DNA of 64,000 nt, taken from positions 2,294,001 to 2,358,000 of the forward strand of contig OZ244867.1 in NCBI GenBank assembly GCA_965221175.1, given 5' to 3'. The notes beneath the pieces are model-generated. The model saw only the letters and a program-made list of their open reading frames with translations. It searched no databases and was not told where the DNA came from. Both the position numbers and the translations under genes were made by a program. Positions 47,003-55,789 of the stretch are shown in pieces (position 1 is the first letter of the stretch; every line of letters begins with the position of its first letter). Source of the stretch: JAJDZL01 sp965221175 (GTDB lineage: Bacteria; Pseudomonadota; Gammaproteobacteria; Arenicellales; JAJDZL01).

Positions 47003-47667
47003 CGATCGCGATACCTTCTTTGATCAGCGAGTTCACCGACGACAATCAAGACTTGCAGGTGTGGACGAATTCAGTATTCATGCGCTTGTGCGGTAGTTCA
47101 AAACACTCGTGGCTGTTCTTGAATACACTTTCATACATGGAGCATATTGGAAGTTACAAGATCATGGCGACACAGCGCGGCGGCGTGATTGACTATCCGA
47201 CGCTAAAGCACCTGAATGAGGAAACCGGACACGCGGTACTGTTCAAGCGACACGCGGAGCGTCTGCACGGAAGCGGTCTGGATTATTCGCCTGCGGTACT
47301 GATGGCGCCCGCGTCGGCAAGAGCATACTTTGGCAGACTCGAAGCCTGCATGGTACATTTGTTTGGTAGACAATCGAACTACCGGACGATTTATTTGTAC
47401 ATGTCGTTGATCGTCGAATTTCGTGCAGTCTGGGCATATGAAATTCTCCAGCAGTGCATTGAAAAGAACAGTCTCGAAATGTCTCTCGATAAATTGCTTG
47501 CTGAAGAGCAAGGGCATTTGTACAGCATGGTTCGAAGGTTGGAGGCTGATAGTAGTTTGAACTTGCAGAATGTTCAGTTGCTGTGTGAGCGAGAAAGAAC
47601 TCTGTATGTTCGACTGCTGAGTGCTATCGAAATTCTGCTGGATGATACTCTGCCGAAAGTGGCGTGA
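46999..47667 (+). CDS. Ferritin-like di-iron protein coupled to bioB, function unknown
   Basis: 222-residue, mostly helical protein that I cannot assign to a named family. It carries the full ligand pattern of a ferritin-type carboxylate-bridged di-iron site, one set per helix: Glu48 (SYMEHIGS), Glu75-x-x-His78 (NEETGHAV), Glu140 (IVEFRAVW), Glu170-x-x-His173 (AEEQGHLY). No signal peptide or membrane segment is seen. The start codon overlaps the bioB stop by 4 bases, and bioA-bioD-bioF face it from the other side. A role in biotin synthesis is therefore likely: an oxygenase or oxidase step making the pimelate part, or iron/sulfur supply to BioB. The motif is seen; the function is inference. 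Confidence 0.75.
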   Translation: MTIAIPSLISEFTDDNQDLQVWTNSVFMRLCGSSKHSWLFLNTLSYMEHIGSYKIMATQRGGVIDYPTLKHLNEETGHAVLFKRHAERLHGSGLDYSPAVLMAPASARAYFGRLEACMVHLFGRQSNYRTIYLYMSLIVEFRAVWAYEILQQCIEKNSLEMSLDKLLAEEQGHLYSMVRRLEADSSLNLQNVQLLCERERTLYVRLLSAIEILLDDTLPKVA

Positions 47668-47707
47668 CTTCTACAGTTTCAGAGTCACAAAGCCGATTTC
47701 CCGTAAA

Positions 47708-48976
47708 TTATCGAGTCAGCTGTGTAACATTTTCCGATATGACGCCGTAGACCGTGTCCAGATCCTCAGCTGTGACGCAGTAGGGCGGAAGTACATAAAT
47801 CGTGTTTCCGAGCGGGCGTAGAAGCACTCCGCTTTTTTGAAATCGAAGATATAGTTCGGTGCCGATTTCAGATAGATATCCGCTATCTTTTACCTGAATG
47901 TCCATTGCGGCAATCGTTCCCGTTCGCCGCAGATTGGTCAGTGCCTCAGACTGTGCCATTTCAGTGAGTTTTAGCTCCTGCATCTGAGCCACTTTCTGAA
48001 CTTTGTTTAGAGTGTCGGGGTCGTTCCACATTTGCAGATTGGCTGCCGCAACTGCGCAAGCAATCGGATTGGCCGTGTAGGAACTGGAATGAAAAAAAGT
48101 CTTGCTCCGATCCTTTGAGTAATGCGCACCGAATATTCGTTCATGGCATAGGGTTACAGCGAGCGGTAGAAATCCTCCAGTTATGCCCTTGGAGTAACAG
48201 GCAATATCTGGTACAACCCCAGCCTGCTCGCAGGCAAACAAGGTTCCGGTACGCCCCCAGGCGGTCATTACTTCGTCCGCAATGAAGAGCACATCCCAGC
48301 GCTCGCAAATCTGTTTCATTTCCCGCAGCGTTTCGGCGTGGTACATCAACATTCCACCGGCGCCAAGCACCAGTGGCTCAACAATGAATGCTGCAACATT
48401 TTGATTTTCTTTGCACTTCGAATCCAGCGCATCCAAGGTTGCCTGTTCACTGCCAGCTGTCGGAAATGGAATTTTCTCGACTGAAAACAAGAGCGGGTCG
48501 TACGGCTGATTGAACACACCGCGTTCGCCGACAGACATGGTGCCGATAGTGTCACCGTGATAACTGTTTTCAAGAACTACTACTCGCTGCCGGGGTACAC
48601 CGAGATGATGCCAGTAGCCAAGTGCCATCTTTAGTCCTACTTCAACTGCGGTCGAGCCGCTATCGGAGAAAAATACATAGTCCAGACCATCAGGCGTCAG
48701 TTCAAGCAGCAACTGAGCTGTTGTCTCCGCAGGTTCGTGCGTATAACCGGCAAAAATTACTTGGTCCAGTCGATCGATCTGGTTTCGTGCGGCTGCTTGC
48801 AGATTTGGATGACAGTGTCCGTGCGTGATCACCCACCACGAAGCGATCGCGTCAATAATCCGTTGGCCGTCTGTGGTGTACAGATAAGCGCCTTGCGCGT
48901 GATCTATCTCAAGAAAGCTCGGGAATACTGCATGCTGAGTAAATGGGTGCCAGATTGGAGAGTTTTGTCGAGTCAA
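47708..48976 (-). CDS. bioA: Adenosylmethionine-8-amino-7-oxononanoate aminotransferase
   Basis: PLP enzyme making diaminopelargonic acid, with SAM as amino donor. 422 residues. Typical are IWHPFTQHAVFP at the start, ASWWVITHGHCHP, SYHGDTIGTMSVG, IADEVMTAWGRTG and the PLP lysine in CYSKGITGGFLPL. It follows bioD with no gap and converges with the di-iron gene. Confidence 0.96.
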   Translation of the reverse strand: MTRQNSPIWHPFTQHAVFPSFLEIDHAQGAYLYTTDGQRIIDAIASWWVITHGHCHPNLQAAARNQIDRLDQVIFAGYTHEPAETTAQLLLELTPDGLDYVFFSDSGSTAVEVGLKMALGYWHHLGVPRQRVVVLENSYHGDTIGTMSVGERGVFNQPYDPLLFSVEKIPFPTAGSEQATLDALDSKCKENQNVAAFIVEPLVLGAGGMLMYHAETLREMKQICERWDVLFIADEVMTAWGRTGTLFACEQAGVVPDIACYSKGITGGFLPLAVTLCHERIFGAHYSKDRSKTFFHSSSYTANPIACAVAAANLQMWNDPDTLNKVQKVAQMQELKLTEMAQSEALTNLRRTGTIAAMDIQVKDSGYLSEIGTELYLRFQKSGVLLRPLGNTIYVLPPYCVTAEDLDTVYGVISENVTQLTR

Positions 48977-49636
48977 CTAAATTGCTCCGGTAAATTGTTT
49001 AAGATTGAAGTTTTGTGCAAACACGTTTTGGAGTGAAGATTCGCTTAGCTCATGAAGATAGGGAACGCGTCCGAGTCGAATCACACCGGATAATTTCGGT
49101 ATGATCCTTTCATTTTCTGGGTTGGAATCCCCAACGAATATCAGTCCATGAATGGGGACCTCATACTTCTGGAGAGCGAGCACGGTGAGCAACGTATGGT
49201 TGATTGTTCCCAAGGACGTTCGTGTGCAGATGATTGCCGGCAACTGCCAGATGCGAAAGAGCTTGATAAATAGAAAATCTGGTGTGAGTGGCACCATTAC
49301 ACCTCCGGCGCCCTCAACTATGAGCGGTTTTGATGTTTTCGGTAATTGACTCAACCACTCGATGTCAACTTGAATGCTGTCGATTTCTGCAGCCAGATGT
49401 GGGGATGCCGGTGTGTTCAATCGGTAAACTTCATCAATGAAGTGACTATCTGCAAGGCCAGACAAGCGCTTGACAGTCTCGGTATCGGTTTCTTCTTCCA
49501 AACCCGCCTGTACCGGTTTGAAGTAGGCTGCATTCAGTGCACGTGCCAGCATTGCCGACACGACTGTTTTTCCGATACCAGTGTCGGTTCCGGTAATTAG
49601 GAATCCGTGCGAAGTTTGTGGGGAAGGTGCGGACAT
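48977..49636 (-). CDS. bioD: Dethiobiotin synthetase
   Basis: ATP-dependent enzyme closing the ureido ring of dethiobiotin. 219 residues with the P-loop ITGTDTGIGKTVVSA, FKPVQAGLEEETDTE and VEGAGGVMVPL. Lies between bioF (9 bases) and bioA (adjacent), so bioFDA is one unit. Confidence 0.95.
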   Translation of the reverse strand: MSAPSPQTSHGFLITGTDTGIGKTVVSAMLARALNAAYFKPVQAGLEEETDTETVKRLSGLADSHFIDEVYRLNTPASPHLAAEIDSIQVDIEWLSQLPKTSKPLIVEGAGGVMVPLTPDFLFIKLFRIWQLPAIICTRTSLGTINHTLLTVLALQKYEVPIHGLIFVGDSNPENERIIPKLSGVIRLGRVPYLHELSESSLQNVFAQNFNLKQFTGAI

Positions 49637-49645
49637 GCTTCTAAA

Positions 49646-50803
49646 TTATGAAATATCTGTGTCAGTGTTTGACACGATTGTGTAGAGTGCGTCGAACATG
49701 TCGCTGATATTCTTTTCTGTTGCGTGAAGCGTAATCGAGATTCTAAGGCGAGCTGTACCCGCTGGTACAGTGGGCGGACGAATTGCTCGAAGATCGAAGC
49801 CTGCTTGCTGCATCTTACTAGCGACACGCAGGGTAAGTTCTTCATCACCAATTACAAAGGGGATAATCTGTGTCTGGCTGCCGTTTTTCTTAAATTTTTG
49901 TTCCAGTTCTCCATTGGCTTTTTTTATCAAACCCAACAAGTAAATTCTCCGGCGTGGTTCTTCATCAAGCAGTCGAAGAGCGGCCATAACCGCAACAGCG
50001 TTAATCGGTGGCGGCGCGGTGGAGTAAATGAACGGTCTGCATTTGTTGATCATGAAATCGATTAGTTCCGACGATGCACAAACAAGTCCTCCTGCAGTCC
50101 CGAGCGCCTTCCCGCATGTATGAACTGCAACGAGATTGCGTCGCCCCTCAAACGGTTCAGTAAGTCCCCGACCATTTTCGCCCCAGACACCTGTGGCGTG
50201 GGCCTCATCTACGATCAGGACCGCGCCATATCTTTCGGAAACTTCAATCAAATCGCCTAGTGGTGCACAGTCACCGTCCATGCTGTACAGGCTTTCAACC
50301 ACAATCCATGCCATGGAGGAGCCGGAAGCGCTGGTACGCCAATTAGCTAGCGCGTGTTCTATGGCATCGACATCGTTGTGAGGTGTTTTCACATTTTTTG
50401 CCAGTGAAGAGAATATCCCCTCCCGTATGCTTGCATGAGACAATGCGTCAAAAATGATCAAGTCATTTCGTCTTGGCAATGTGGTGAGTATGGCGAAGTT
50501 GGCGGAATATCCGTTTGCAAAATAGAGTGCTTTTTCGCTGCCGAAAGTCTCAGCCGCCATGGTTTCGAGTTCATCATGAATACGGTGATTGCCGCGCAGC
50601 AGCCGCGAACCACCGGAGCCGAGTGGCATGCCGTCTTCAAGTGCCGACTGTACGGCTTCGCGTATTTGTGGTGCGATGCTGAAAGCCAGAAAATCATTCG
50701 ACGTAAAATCGATTCCGTTGATTGGTTCGAGCCTTCGTCGCAGATGGCTGCGCGCGAGCTTTTCAAGATCGTTGGAATAGCGAGTCAGTCTGGCGGTCAT
50801 CAT
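49646..50803 (-). CDS. bioF: 8-amino-7-oxononanoate synthase
   Basis: PLP enzyme condensing pimeloyl-ACP with alanine, the first step shared by all biotin pathways. 385 residues from ATG 50803 (a second ATG follows at once). Key parts: DFTSNDFLAF, GSGGSRLLRGNH, FANGYSANFA, IVDEAHATGVWGENGRG and the PLP lysine in VAVHTCGKALGTAGG. The 24 codons upstream of this start do not match the family. First gene of bioF-bioD-bioA. Confidence 0.95.
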   Translation of the reverse strand: MMTARLTRYSNDLEKLARSHLRRRLEPINGIDFTSNDFLAFSIAPQIREAVQSALEDGMPLGSGGSRLLRGNHRIHDELETMAAETFGSEKALYFANGYSANFAILTTLPRRNDLIIFDALSHASIREGIFSSLAKNVKTPHNDVDAIEHALANWRTSASGSSMAWIVVESLYSMDGDCAPLGDLIEVSERYGAVLIVDEAHATGVWGENGRGLTEPFEGRRNLVAVHTCGKALGTAGGLVCASSELIDFMINKCRPFIYSTAPPPINAVAVMAALRLLDEEPRRRIYLLGLIKKANGELEQKFKKNGSQTQIIPFVIGDEELTLRVASKMQQAGFDLRAIRPPTVPAGTARLRISITLHATEKNISDMFDALYTIVSNTDTDIS

Positions 50804-50855
50804 AAAGTGCTTTGGTAATGGAATCGATGTCGATTTACATGGAGTTTTATATATG

Positions 50856-50886
50856 TAAATCCAATAGAAAGACATTATTGGATTTA
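50856..50886. promoter_or_regulatory. 11-bp inverted repeat between bioF and the cytochrome c' gene
   Basis: TAAATCCAATA (50856-50866) and TATTGGATTTA (50876-50886) are exact reverse complements with a 9-base spacer. The repeat lies 53 bases before the bioF start and 61 before the divergent cytochrome gene. It is a candidate operator for biotin control. The outer halves faintly recall BirA half-sites, but arm sequence and spacing do not fit well. Confidence 0.5.
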
Positions 50887-50946
50887 ACAGGTGCTAGAAT
50901 GTAAGCATTGGTCAACCGATAAACACGAATAGGTGAATTTCCAATC

Positions 50947-51444
50947 ATGAGCATCAAGAAGAAAATTTCATTATTTGTATTGATTGCATTCGGACTTGCG
51001 ACACCTGCGTTGCATGCCGAATCAATGCCTTCGAAAGTCTCTTCGCCTGAAGAGGCTGAGGCGGCCTATGAAATGCGCAGCGAATTCATGAAAGGGATGG
51101 GGGGTAGCATGAAGGCGTTCTCCGACTTTCTGAAACGCGGTGAAGGCGAGCCCCTGGAATTGGCGTCCATGGCGACTGAAATCGCTGAAAACGCATCGAA
51201 AATTCCAGATTTGTTTCCGCAGGATACTGGATTGGCGCAGATCGAAGACAGCGAAGCTAAAGCGGAAATCTGGGAGAATTGGTCCGATTTTGTAGCAACT
51301 GCTGGAGGAATTGTCGAACCGGCAAAAGCGCTGGCAGCCGTATTCGATTCCGGTGATCCAGGCGAGATTGGCGCAAAAGTCAAGGCGCTTGGCAGCGAAG
51401 GCTGTGGCGGATGCCATAAAAGGTTCCGTCAGAAAAAAGAGTGA
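50947..51444 (+). CDS. Cytochrome c' (class II c-type cytochrome)
   Basis: 165-residue periplasmic haem protein. A signal peptide (KKKISLFVLIAFGLATPALHA) is followed by a four-helix bundle, with the haem site CGGCH near the C-terminus (Cys153, Cys156, His157), the usual place for cytochrome c'. Such proteins bind NO and may protect against it. The convergent next gene is a cytochrome b561, a common partner. Confidence 0.92.
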   Translation: MSIKKKISLFVLIAFGLATPALHAESMPSKVSSPEEAEAAYEMRSEFMKGMGGSMKAFSDFLKRGEGEPLELASMATEIAENASKIPDLFPQDTGLAQIEDSEAKAEIWENWSDFVATAGGIVEPAKALAAVFDSGDPGEIGAKVKALGSEGCGGCHKRFRQKKE

Positions 51445-51449
51445 CAAGT

Positions 51450-52133
51450 CTATCCGTACTGCAGGAATACCCACAGCATGATGGCAGCCGTAATCAGCGC
51501 GATTACGGCGCCTCTCCATGCCGATGCCAGAGTCGGCGCGGTGTGAGCTAGGTTGCGCGGTATGGGTCGTGTACCGGTGATCATGGGTTTGATCAGGTTG
51601 TCTTTTTTGTAAAAGTAATAGAACGCATTTGCTGCAAGATGCAGGATGACTAGCGCAAACAGCCATTTTTTGTGCGTCACATGGACGTCACTTGCCCAGC
51701 GACTGAAATCGTAGCTGACGTAGTAGGCAAAAGGTCCTTCAACCAGTCCGTCCACATTGGTAGCGAACATGCCGGTAGTTGCCTGGACAATAACGGCTAG
51801 CAGTATTGCAATTACGGCCAGAGAGCCGATCGGGCTGTGTTCGACGCTATATCCTGGAGTGCGTTGCGGGAGTTTGGCGATGTAGTCGAAATAATCTTTG
51901 GGCTTGAACACCAGGGACGAAAACCGAGCGTTTGAGCTGCCGAGAAATCCCCAAATGATTCTGGCGATCATGAGCATGACAATACCTTTGCCGGTCAGAA
52001 TATGTACGTCAAAATTCTCAAGTTTGGCACTTACAAACATGACGACAACAAGCACCGCCAACGCCCAGTGAAAAATTCGTAGTGTGATATCCCACACATT
52101 AACAACCACATGATTGGAATCATCTAGAGCCAT
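51450..52133 (-). CDS. Cytochrome b561-type membrane protein
   Basis: 227-residue inner-membrane haem b protein with four core helices and a fifth at the end. Haem-ligand candidates are the His in LRIFHWALAVLV, HILTGKG, DVHVTHKKW and VILHLAAN. It resembles the b561 proteins found beside cytochrome c', which pass electrons between quinol and the periplasmic cytochrome. It ends 5 bases from the end of the cytochrome c' gene. Confidence 0.88.
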   Translation of the reverse strand: MALDDSNHVVVNVWDITLRIFHWALAVLVVVMFVSAKLENFDVHILTGKGIVMLMIARIIWGFLGSSNARFSSLVFKPKDYFDYIAKLPQRTPGYSVEHSPIGSLAVIAILLAVIVQATTGMFATNVDGLVEGPFAYYVSYDFSRWASDVHVTHKKWLFALVILHLAANAFYYFYKKDNLIKPMITGTRPIPRNLAHTAPTLASAWRGAVIALITAAIMLWVFLQYG

Positions 52134-52269
52134 AGTGAATTAATTTTAGTCGTTAACTCTTGCTTTTTTTCGCCACGGACACATATTCATCATATAATTT
52201 GCTATCCACCTTTTTATTTTATACTTTCGTCGGTTCCTTGTACGGACATACGGTTTTCAGGGGTAAAGA

Positions 52270-52590
52270 ATGGCACGTATTACAGTAGAAGATTGTCTCG
52301 AAAGAGTCGAAAACAGATTTCAACTCGTTCTCATCGCGACGAAGCGCGCGCGGCAACTCGCCGGTGGCGCTGCACCGTTGGTTGACAGAGACAATGACAA
52401 GAATACCGTAATTGCATTACGTGAGATTGCTGAGGGACATATTACCGCCAGCATTCTCGACGAAGATGATGATCTTATTATGTCAATACCTTTTGAATTT
52501 CAATCTGGTGATCTAGGACTGACGAGAGAAGAAGAACTTCAAGCAGCGGATGCAGACAACCAACCCGCGGAACAAGTCGTCGAGCAGTAG
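52270..52590 (+). CDS. rpoZ: RNA polymerase omega subunit
   Basis: 106 residues beginning ARITVEDCLERVENRFQLVL, then TKRARQLAGGA and DKNTVIALREIAEGHI: the canonical omega sequence. It helps assemble RNA polymerase and forms part of the ppGpp site. spoT starts inside its last 41 bases. gmk, which often comes before it, is not here. Confidence 0.96.
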   Translation: MARITVEDCLERVENRFQLVLIATKRARQLAGGAAPLVDRDNDKNTVIALREIAEGHITASILDEDDDLIMSIPFEFQSGDLGLTREEELQAADADNQPAEQVVEQ

Positions 52591-54760
52591 AATTTCGGAA
52601 ATCTATCGTCGGGTAGGACTTCCGGAGAGCGAAAAGCGACAGCTCGGCAAGCTCTGCGATTCGCTGAAGGAGTATCTCAGCGAGAGCCAGATCACAGAGA
52701 TACGAAGGGCCTACAAAGTCAGCGCCAGCGCCCATGACGGTCAGCGCCGTCTAAAAGGCGAAAAATATATCCATCATCCCCTCATGGTAGCTCACATGCT
52801 TGCTGGGCTGCATCTTGACAGTCGCACTATCATTGCGGCAATTCTTCACGACACACTCGAAGACACCGAGCTTACTCTGGAGAAGTTGGAAAAAGAATTC
52901 GGAGAAGAAGTTGCGACTCTGGTCTTAGGAGTCAGCAAAGTGAGCAATCTGGAATTCGTGTCGAAAGAAAGAGAAAAAAACGAAAACCTGCGAAGCCTTT
53001 TTCTTGCCGTGTCGAATGATGTGAGGGTCATACTGATCAAATTGGCCGATAGAATTCACAATCTCAACACACTTGAAGTACATCGCCTTGAAAAAAGAAA
53101 GAGAATTGCTCGGGAGACCTACGACATCTACATACCGATTGCCTATATGCTGGGCATGCACAGCTGGCGCCGCCAGATGGAAGATTTATGCTTCAAGGCA
53201 ATCTATCCCAAAAGATATGAAACTATCAACAAGGCAGTGCGACGTGACATCAAGGGTGGTGTCAATCAAACCATTAAGAAACACATCAACGCGATTCAGG
53301 CGCTTTTGAAGGAGCGTGGCATCGTCGCAAGCGTGTCAGGACGTTTCAAGAACGTTTCCGCGATTCACGAGAAAATGCGACGCAAGGGCAATTCACTAGA
53401 AGCAGTTCAAGACTTGTTTGCGTTTCGAGTGGTGGTGCAGGAAGTGGAGGACTGCTATCGAACACTAGGGCTAATTCACAATCGGTATAAACCGATTTCA
53501 GGTGAATTCAATGACTATATTGCGATTCCGAAGTTTAATGGATATCAATCCCTGCACACAACTGTTCACGCTGAATTCGGTCGCGCCATAGAGGTACAGA
53601 TACGCACCGAGGATATGCATCGCATTGCTGAATCCGGAATCGCTTCCCACCTTGGTTACAAGACCGGAAATGCATCAACAGAATTATCCAACATTCCTAG
53701 CACTCAATTGTTGAATGAAGTAATTCATGGGCTGGAAGATCATACTGTTGCTGCTCCTGACGACTACTTTGACAATCTGAAGATCAGCTTGTTTTCCGAA
53801 AATGTGTATGTGTTCACGCCGAAAGGCGATGTGATGCGCCTGAAAAAAGGGGCGACTGTGGTCGATTTTGCTTATTCGATTCATACAGAAGTGGGAGATG
53901 GCATCAAATCGGCGAAGATCAATGGGAAGCGTGCAGCGCTTCTTACGGTTCTTCAGAATGGAGACTCTGTTGAAGTCAAAAGCACCAAATATGGCAGACC
54001 GGACCCAGGATGGCTACAGTTTGCTGTTACAGGAAAAGCGCGAATGGCGATCCGACATGCTCTCAAGAATAAGTCAGATGTCGAATTTGAAAAGATGGGC
54101 AAGCGGCTTTTTCAGAATGTTTTGAAGACTTACAAAATAAAGCCGGCATCAATAACGCAGGAGATGAAAGACAGACTTGCCCAAGAGTTGAGTGTCAATA
54201 ACTGGTCTGTGATTCTTCATGACATCGGTACTGGAAAACGCGTCGCAGGCATCATCGTCAATCAGATATTTCCTGATACATTGTCGAAAGTCGATCAACA
54301 TGCGTCAAACGAGTTGTCTGTATCCATTCAGGGCACCGAGGGAGTGGTGGTTGAATATGCAAAGTGCTGTAACCCGATTCCGAATGATTCAATCGTCGGA
54401 TTTTTCAGCTTGGGCAGGGGCATCGTCATTCACTGTGAAGATTGCCTGAATGTCCGTGACTCTAAATATCCTCCTGAACAATGGGGTAAATTTCACTGGG
54501 TCGACAAGCCTCGGGGTCCTTTCCGGGTTTCCATTCGGCTGCACACACAGGATAAAAAGGGAGTATTAGCAGGCGTAACCACTAGGATCGCGTCGGCAGG
54601 AGCCAATATCAGTAATGGAGAAATCAATACGCTTGAAAGCGGCTACGCGGTGTTGGATTTTGACATTGATGTAACGGACCGAGAACACCTTGACCGGATC
54701 ATGCGACTGGTCGAAAGTGATCCCACAGTCATCGATGTTAAGCGTAGCAAGTTGAAATGA
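52550..54760 (+). CDS. spoT: Bifunctional (p)ppGpp synthetase/hydrolase
   Basis: Makes and breaks the stringent-response alarmone. 736 residues with the hydrolase HD motif ILHDTLEDT, the synthetase block FNDYIAIPKFNGYQSLHTTV and EVQIRTEDMHRIAESGIASH, a TGS domain (VFTPKGDVMRLKKGATVVDF), the zinc-finger-like CCNPIPND, and an ACT domain at the end. Both active sites look complete. The start at 52550 adds about 35 residues before the usual SpoT beginning and overlaps rpoZ by 41 bases. Since no later in-frame start is obvious, I keep it. Confidence 0.93.
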   Translation: MQTTNPRNKSSSSRISEIYRRVGLPESEKRQLGKLCDSLKEYLSESQITEIRRAYKVSASAHDGQRRLKGEKYIHHPLMVAHMLAGLHLDSRTIIAAILHDTLEDTELTLEKLEKEFGEEVATLVLGVSKVSNLEFVSKEREKNENLRSLFLAVSNDVRVILIKLADRIHNLNTLEVHRLEKRKRIARETYDIYIPIAYMLGMHSWRRQMEDLCFKAIYPKRYETINKAVRRDIKGGVNQTIKKHINAIQALLKERGIVASVSGRFKNVSAIHEKMRRKGNSLEAVQDLFAFRVVVQEVEDCYRTLGLIHNRYKPISGEFNDYIAIPKFNGYQSLHTTVHAEFGRAIEVQIRTEDMHRIAESGIASHLGYKTGNASTELSNIPSTQLLNEVIHGLEDHTVAAPDDYFDNLKISLFSENVYVFTPKGDVMRLKKGATVVDFAYSIHTEVGDGIKSAKINGKRAALLTVLQNGDSVEVKSTKYGRPDPGWLQFAVTGKARMAIRHALKNKSDVEFEKMGKRLFQNVLKTYKIKPASITQEMKDRLAQELSVNNWSVILHDIGTGKRVAGIIVNQIFPDTLSKVDQHASNELSVSIQGTEGVVVEYAKCCNPIPNDSIVGFFSLGRGIVIHCEDCLNVRDSKYPPEQWGKFHWVDKPRGPFRVSIRLHTQDKKGVLAGVTTRIASAGANISNGEINTLESGYAVLDFDIDVTDREHLDRIMRLVESDPTVIDVKRSKLK

Positions 54761-55399
54761 GAGATGTACGTCGCGCATCAAATACCTGGCATCGAACCGT
54801 TAGGAATTAATTACGTCAGTTGCCGCTGGATTTTTCTATTTCCTTGCCTCTTCCCCACCTAACGCATCAAACATCTAATTCGTCAAGGGCGATATAAGAA
54901 CACGTGGCAAGATATGTTGTTACGAAAATCTTAATCCTATCGGTTATTAGTTTCATGATTTTAATATCCGCGGTCTTAAGGAATCTGAAGAGGTAATTTA
55001 CAGCCGAAATACGAATTAGAACGCCTAAATATTAGAACAGTGGTATTAGTGAACTTGATAACTTCTCTTTGAATTTCTGCAAGTTTTTGTTCCTTCCGTG
55101 TTTAAGACTTTCTCATAGAACACAAAATTTAGGTTCGTGGGACTTTCGAGGATGCAGATTAATATCAAGGCTAGTTTTTACAGTCGACAATTTGTAATTT
55201 ACCTTGGTGTGCGTTTGCTATCTACCAAAGCAAACGGAGGATTTAAAACATCTGAATGATGAATAACTCAACAAACACCGCCCTCCAGCACGCGCAGAAT
55301 ATAATCCTCAAACTTGCAACTGGACTTTACAAGCACTAGCGACTCGGAATGCGGTGCCGCAGCCATCATTTAACATTTAACCTCCTAGGGAACGGCAGC
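54761..55399. other. Long AT-rich intergenic region between spoT and ridA
   Basis: About 640 bases with no open frame of 60 codons on either strand, no tRNA and no obvious repeat. It may hold a small RNA or the worn-down remains of a gene; trmH, found here in some relatives, is missing. Nothing can be assigned. Confidence 0.4.
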
Positions 55400-55783
55400 A
55401 TGACCAATAGACAATTTATCTCCACCGATAAAGCCCCCAGTGCAATCGGTGCTTATTCACAAGCAGTGCGATCCTCAGATACTGTCTATATATCTGGGCA
55501 GATTCCGTTGGATCCAACCACTCAGGAAGTAGTGGACGGGGATGCGAGAACACAGATTGACAGAGTATTTCAGAATGTGGCAGCGGTTGCGCTGGCAGCC
55601 GGCGGCAGCCTTTCGGATATCGTCAAGCTCACTGTGTATCTTACTGATCTTGGAAATTTTCCTACCGTAAACGAGGTGATGGGTGAGTATTTCACTGAAC
55701 CCTATCCCGCCCGCGCGGCAATTGGCGTGGCCTCTCTTCCCAAGGGCGTTTCGGTAGAAGTCGAAGCCATCATGGTTTTGTAG
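55400..55783 (+). CDS. ridA: RidA-family enamine/imine deaminase
   Basis: Removes reactive 2-aminoacrylate made by PLP enzymes. 127 residues from ATG 55400. Typical are STDKAPSAIGAYSQAVRSSD, VYISGQIPLDP, SDIVKLTVYLTDLGNF and YPARAAIGVASLPKGVSVEV with the catalytic Arg. Placed between spoT and recG as in E. coli relatives. Confidence 0.96.
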   Translation: MTNRQFISTDKAPSAIGAYSQAVRSSDTVYISGQIPLDPTTQEVVDGDARTQIDRVFQNVAAVALAAGGSLSDIVKLTVYLTDLGNFPTVNEVMGEYFTEPYPARAAIGVASLPKGVSVEVEAIMVL

Positions 55784-55789
55784 GGATAG

